Source of the DNA: Rhodopirellula sp. | Lineage (GTDB): Bacteria > Planctomycetota > Planctomycetia > Pirellulales > Pirellulaceae | Assembly (NCBI GenBank): GCA_002714565.1 | Contig: PAXU01000100.1 | Location: forward strand, 1-6,585 | DNA: 6,585 nt | Reading direction: 5' to 3' | Translations under genes and position numbers: made by a program | Notes under the pieces: model-generated | The model's database searches: none | Seen by the model: the letters and a program-made list of their open reading frames with translations, nothing else | What the model was told of the DNA's origin: nothing | Shown here: positions 4,212-6,585 of the stretch, piece after piece | How positions within the stretch are numbered: position 1 is the first letter of the stretch | How the letters are laid out: each line of letters begins with the position of its first letter

Positions 4212-6206
4212 TTATTTGAAGAATTTCTTAAGCGTCTCATCGCTCGGTGGTTTTGTCACCAGAGAGACAGCAACCATGGTAACGGTTGTCGCTGCAACCA
4301 TTAAAGCTACAGGCATTACCCCGAAAATCGTATAGTGCGGATTAGCCGCCCAATTCGATTCTGCGAACATGTATAGCCATGATCCACCTGCTGCCAGAAT
4401 CGCGGCGTAGGCACCAGCCTTGGTCAGCTTCTTCCAGTACAAACTGGCGAAGATCAGCGGGAACAAGGACGAGAATCCACTGAAGCACCACACACCTAGC
4501 GTGAATACTCGCCGTGGTTCAAACAGACTGAAAAAGTATGTAAGGGCGACAATTGCCACAATAAATGTTCGGGCAATGACGATCAGTTGTTTATCAGTGA
4601 ATTCACTTTTCTTGCGATAGTGTGTAACGATGTCCGTCGTAAACATGGTGCCCACACACAGGAACTGGCTGTCGAGTGATGACATAATCGCTGCCAGGAT
4701 TCCTGCTGATAATAGTCCAGCCACAAATGGTGTGGTTAGCGCTTTCACTGCAGCGGGTAAAACCGCATTAGGCGGGAAGTGTGCTGGAATGATGTCAGCA
4801 CTTGTCATCCAAACTCCCAACAATACGCATGGAACCCATACGATCATGATGAAAATTGGATGTGCCACGACAGCAAGCTTGAAGCTATCCGCACTTTTTG
4901 CAGTAAGCCAGTGTTGAAACAAGTGTGGAAACATTCCGACAGAAAGCGGTACAAAGAAATATGTTAGAAACTTCCATGGATCCATCGGACGAGGTGAATC
5001 AGGAGCCCATGAGGTAGCACGATATACACCCTTGGCTTTCTTACGAGTCCATTTCTTTAGCTCGGGCTTGCCAGACATCGAGTCGTTGGGGTGTCCAACT
5101 TGTGCCTCAAAAATCTTAAGACCGACGGCATCAGCTCCACCGCGTCGATGCCATTTTTCGAAGTCTTCATGCGTTAGCTCTTCTTTTGCGGGCAGATCTT
5201 TAATGTCCCCCTTAGCTTCATTTTCAGTGATCCGGTCATCTTGAAGGAGAAGAGCTTTGTTCTTTTCTTCAAGCGTAAGGTCGATTAGTCCATTCTTGGC
5301 CGCAAAGACAGCTGGACCGCGTGTCTTTTTCAGGTAGCCAGCTGGGCCAGCCACAGGGAATGCATCCATACCAGCCTTGATCTGCTCATCAGTTAACGTC
5401 AGTCCCTTAATATTTTTAGCGTAGTTGTAGTAGGCTAGGGTTTTCCATTTTGCAAACGAATCTTCGTATTTGTCCTGATCTTGTTGATCCACCACACGCA
5501 TCATCTTACTTGGGTTCTTATCAACCACATTTTGCGTTGCCTTCTCAAGACCACCAAGTTCGTTTGAGATAATTACAAATGTGATCAGCCCCAACACCAT
5601 GAAGACCATAGTCTGCGCTGTATTTGCCATTGCAGTTCCACGCATTCCGCCGAAAAACACGTAAATCAGGACAACGATGCAGATTACCAGCGAGGCAAGC
5701 CACGGTGGTACGCCGTAGTCATAATCTGCAAATGCTGTTTCAAATGCACCTTCTGTGATGCTGTTGATTACAGTACCGGACGCCATCACGCCAATAAGAA
5801 GATATGGAATTACGAGTCCAACAAGGATAGGAAATAGAAGGATTCCAATTTTGTCGCTCTCTAGTCGGTCTCTAAAATACTGAATCTGAGTTGTATAACC
5901 ATTTTTCCGTCCTAAGTCCCATAACTTTACGCCAAGGACAAAGAAGCAGAGAGAGTGAATGATGCCACTGGAAGACGCAAGCAGACCATAAACACCAGCA
6001 CCTTCTTTAAAAGACTCTCCGGTGGATCCTACTAGTGCGAATGCCGTCATAGTTGTGCCAAACAGTGACATCAACAGCATAAATGGGCCAATTGAATGGC
6101 TTGCCAGCATATAGTCTTTGCTGGTACCGCGGAAAAGCTTGCTGGCAAACAGGCCAAGCAACAAAAGTAGCATCAGGTAGATACTAATGATGACTAACTG
6201 TGTCAT
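4212..6206 (-). CDS. Sodium:solute symporter (SSS family) with a large loop insertion
   Basis: A 664-residue inner-membrane transporter. SSS-family marks seen: the TM1-like segment LFGTTMTAFALVGSTGESF (48-66), the family signature around IYVFFGGMRGTAMANTAQT (181-199), and the TM8-like AAIMSSLDS (505-513). Ala506, Ser509 and Ser510 of that last segment align by eye with the Na2-site Ala and two Ser of vSGLT, so sodium coupling is probably intact. Hydrophobic segments cover about 3-22, 40-60, 74-97, 119-148, 168-186, 196-213, 411-432, 444-466, 490-512, 540-560, 568-590, 597-615 and 625-650. Between about 221 and 408 there is a hydrophilic, charged insertion of about 185 residues where relatives carry a short loop; by vSGLT/SGLT topology this loop faces outside. 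The substrate is unknown. The start overlaps the DUF3311 stop as TAATG and has a strong GGAGG SD. The protein ends in a Lys/Phe tail (LKKFFK). Confidence 0.95.
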   Translation of the reverse strand: MTQLVIISIYLMLLLLLGLFASKLFRGTSKDYMLASHSIGPFMLLMSLFGTTMTAFALVGSTGESFKEGAGVYGLLASSSGIIHSLCFFVLGVKLWDLGRKNGYTTQIQYFRDRLESDKIGILLFPILVGLVIPYLLIGVMASGTVINSITEGAFETAFADYDYGVPPWLASLVICIVVLIYVFFGGMRGTAMANTAQTMVFMVLGLITFVIISNELGGLEKATQNVVDKNPSKMMRVVDQQDQDKYEDSFAKWKTLAYYNYAKNIKGLTLTDEQIKAGMDAFPVAGPAGYLKKTRGPAVFAAKNGLIDLTLEEKNKALLLQDDRITENEAKGDIKDLPAKEELTHEDFEKWHRRGGADAVGLKIFEAQVGHPNDSMSGKPELKKWTRKKAKGVYRATSWAPDSPRPMDPWKFLTYFFVPLSVGMFPHLFQHWLTAKSADSFKLAVVAHPIFIMIVWVPCVLLGVWMTSADIIPAHFPPNAVLPAAVKALTTPFVAGLLSAGILAAIMSSLDSQFLCVGTMFTTDIVTHYRKKSEFTDKQLIVIARTFIVAIVALTYFFSLFEPRRVFTLGVWCFSGFSSLFPLIFASLYWKKLTKAGAYAAILAAGGSWLYMFAESNWAANPHYTIFGVMPVALMVAATTVTMVAVSLVTKPPSDETLKKFFK

Positions 6207-6475
6207 TATTCACCTCCCTCACTTACTTCTGAATTGGCATCGGTGACGGATTCTGTTGCCACAGCTGCCTCATCATCATCAAACACTGGCCACGCGATTT
6301 TTGTAGCGATATACCAAGTTATGCCCGCACCAACGGATATAAGCGCCTGCCAAAGCAGTGCAACGGGCATGAAGCCCATCACAGGCTCCTTTTTGTCCCA
6401 ATTCCAGACATCGTGATGAAGAATGATCAGGAGGATAACTAACCCGATCACGATGAACTTGCCATTCTTGTTCAT
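6206..6475 (-). CDS. DUF3311 family small membrane protein, partner of the SSS symporter
   Basis: An 89-residue protein from the ATG at 6475. It has a first TM segment at about 7-20 (FIVIGLVILLIILH), the family-like motif HHDVWNWDKK (20-29), a second TM segment at about 34-58, a short AWPVF, and an acidic Asp/Glu-rich tail (66-89). This is the DUF3311 pattern: short two-TM proteins commonly encoded directly upstream of sodium:solute symporters. The biochemical role is unknown; a small accessory or assembly subunit of the symporter is an inference from the pairing. Its TAA shares a base with the symporter ATG, so translation is probably coupled. The frame stays open upstream to a GTG at 6562, but that start would add about 29 residues unlike the family and would lie within the shared upstream motif, so the ATG at 6475 is preferred. 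No SD is visible there. Confidence 0.85.
   Translation of the reverse strand: MNKNGKFIVIGLVILLIILHHDVWNWDKKEPVMGFMPVALLWQALISVGAGITWYIATKIAWPVFDDDEAAVATESVTDANSEVSEGGE
6211..6217 (-). promoter_or_regulatory. Strong ribosome binding site of the symporter gene
   Basis: Minus-strand GGAGGTG at 6217-6211; its GGAGG core (6217-6213) stands 6 nt before the ATG at 6206 and inside the end of the DUF3311 gene. It fixes the symporter start, and it is the only strong SD before a recognised gene in this window. Confidence 0.8.
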
Positions 6476-6548
6476 GATTGCGTGTCGATTGCGGAAGGAT
6501 TTAATAGAAGTAGGATTCAAAAGTGCAATTCTAGAACAAATCATGTGA

Positions 6549-6567
6549 TAAATCATAGACACCCACT
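6549..6567 (-). repeat. Copy 2 of the shared 19-nt upstream motif (before the DUF3311-symporter operon)
   Basis: Minus-strand AGTGGGTGTCTATGATTTA, preceded by CAAAAAC. It is 74 bp upstream of the DUF3311 ATG and matches the copy before rpsR in 17 of 19 positions. TATGAT within it resembles a -10 box (5/6), but no good -35 box lies 16-18 bp upstream, so it may be an atypical promoter or a factor-binding site. Confidence 0.45.
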
Positions 6568-6585
6568 GTTTTTGGCTATGAATTT

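Noticed and set aside
6476..6562. N-terminal extension of the DUF3311 gene to a GTG start at 6562
   Set aside because: The added 29 residues do not resemble the family, and the GTG falls inside the shared 19-nt upstream motif; the ATG at 6475 gives the usual DUF3311 length.
1..6585. Mobile element, phage, defence or CRISPR content
   Set aside because: No transposase, integrase, terminal inverted repeat, or regularly spaced direct repeat was seen; the genes look like ordinary chromosomal functions with intact frames.

Overview
The window looks like chromosomal DNA of a planctomycete (Planctomycetota). This rests on protein resemblance and style, not on a search: a protein-prenyltransferase-beta-like repeat protein beside a LolD-type ATPase and a very large FtsX/MacB-type permease, a sodium:solute symporter paired with a DUF3311 protein, an unlinked bS18 gene, and mostly absent Shine-Dalgarno (SD) sites. 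Every convincing gene is on the minus strand, so transcription runs from the right edge to the left edge. No tRNA, rRNA, CRISPR array, insertion sequence or phage gene was seen.

From right to left: (1) 6475-4212, a two-gene operon of a small DUF3311 membrane protein and an SSS-family sodium:solute symporter, joined by a TAATG overlap. The symporter carries a hydrophilic insertion of about 185 residues in one loop. (2) 4211-3892, a 320-bp intergenic region with a hairpin after the symporter and a structured leader before rpsR. The leader holds a possible 16-codon upstream ORF with a good SD that ends 3 nt before rpsR and in its frame. (3) 3891-3619, rpsR (ribosomal protein bS18), followed by a clear Rho-independent terminator at 3577-3536. 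(4) 3497-1, a four-gene run: a hotdog-fold acyl-CoA thioesterase, an alpha/alpha-toroid protein resembling the beta subunit of Rab geranylgeranyltransferase but lacking two of three zinc ligands, a LolD/MacB-type ABC ATPase, and the N-terminal 464 residues of its permease, which runs off the left edge. The permease frame is open throughout 1-1394; it was read directly from the sequence.

The ATPase and permease overlap by 4 nt (ATGA) and surely form one transporter, probably for a lipid, lipoprotein or other envelope cargo. The toroid protein ends 18 bp before the ATPase start, so it is very likely co-transcribed and may serve that transporter. The items most worth checking are the rpsR leader/uORF, a 19-nt motif (17 of 19 identical) upstream of both rpsR and the DUF3311-symporter operon, the zinc-less prenyltransferase-like protein in a transporter operon, the symporter insertion, and a duplicated module in the permease's extracytoplasmic region.
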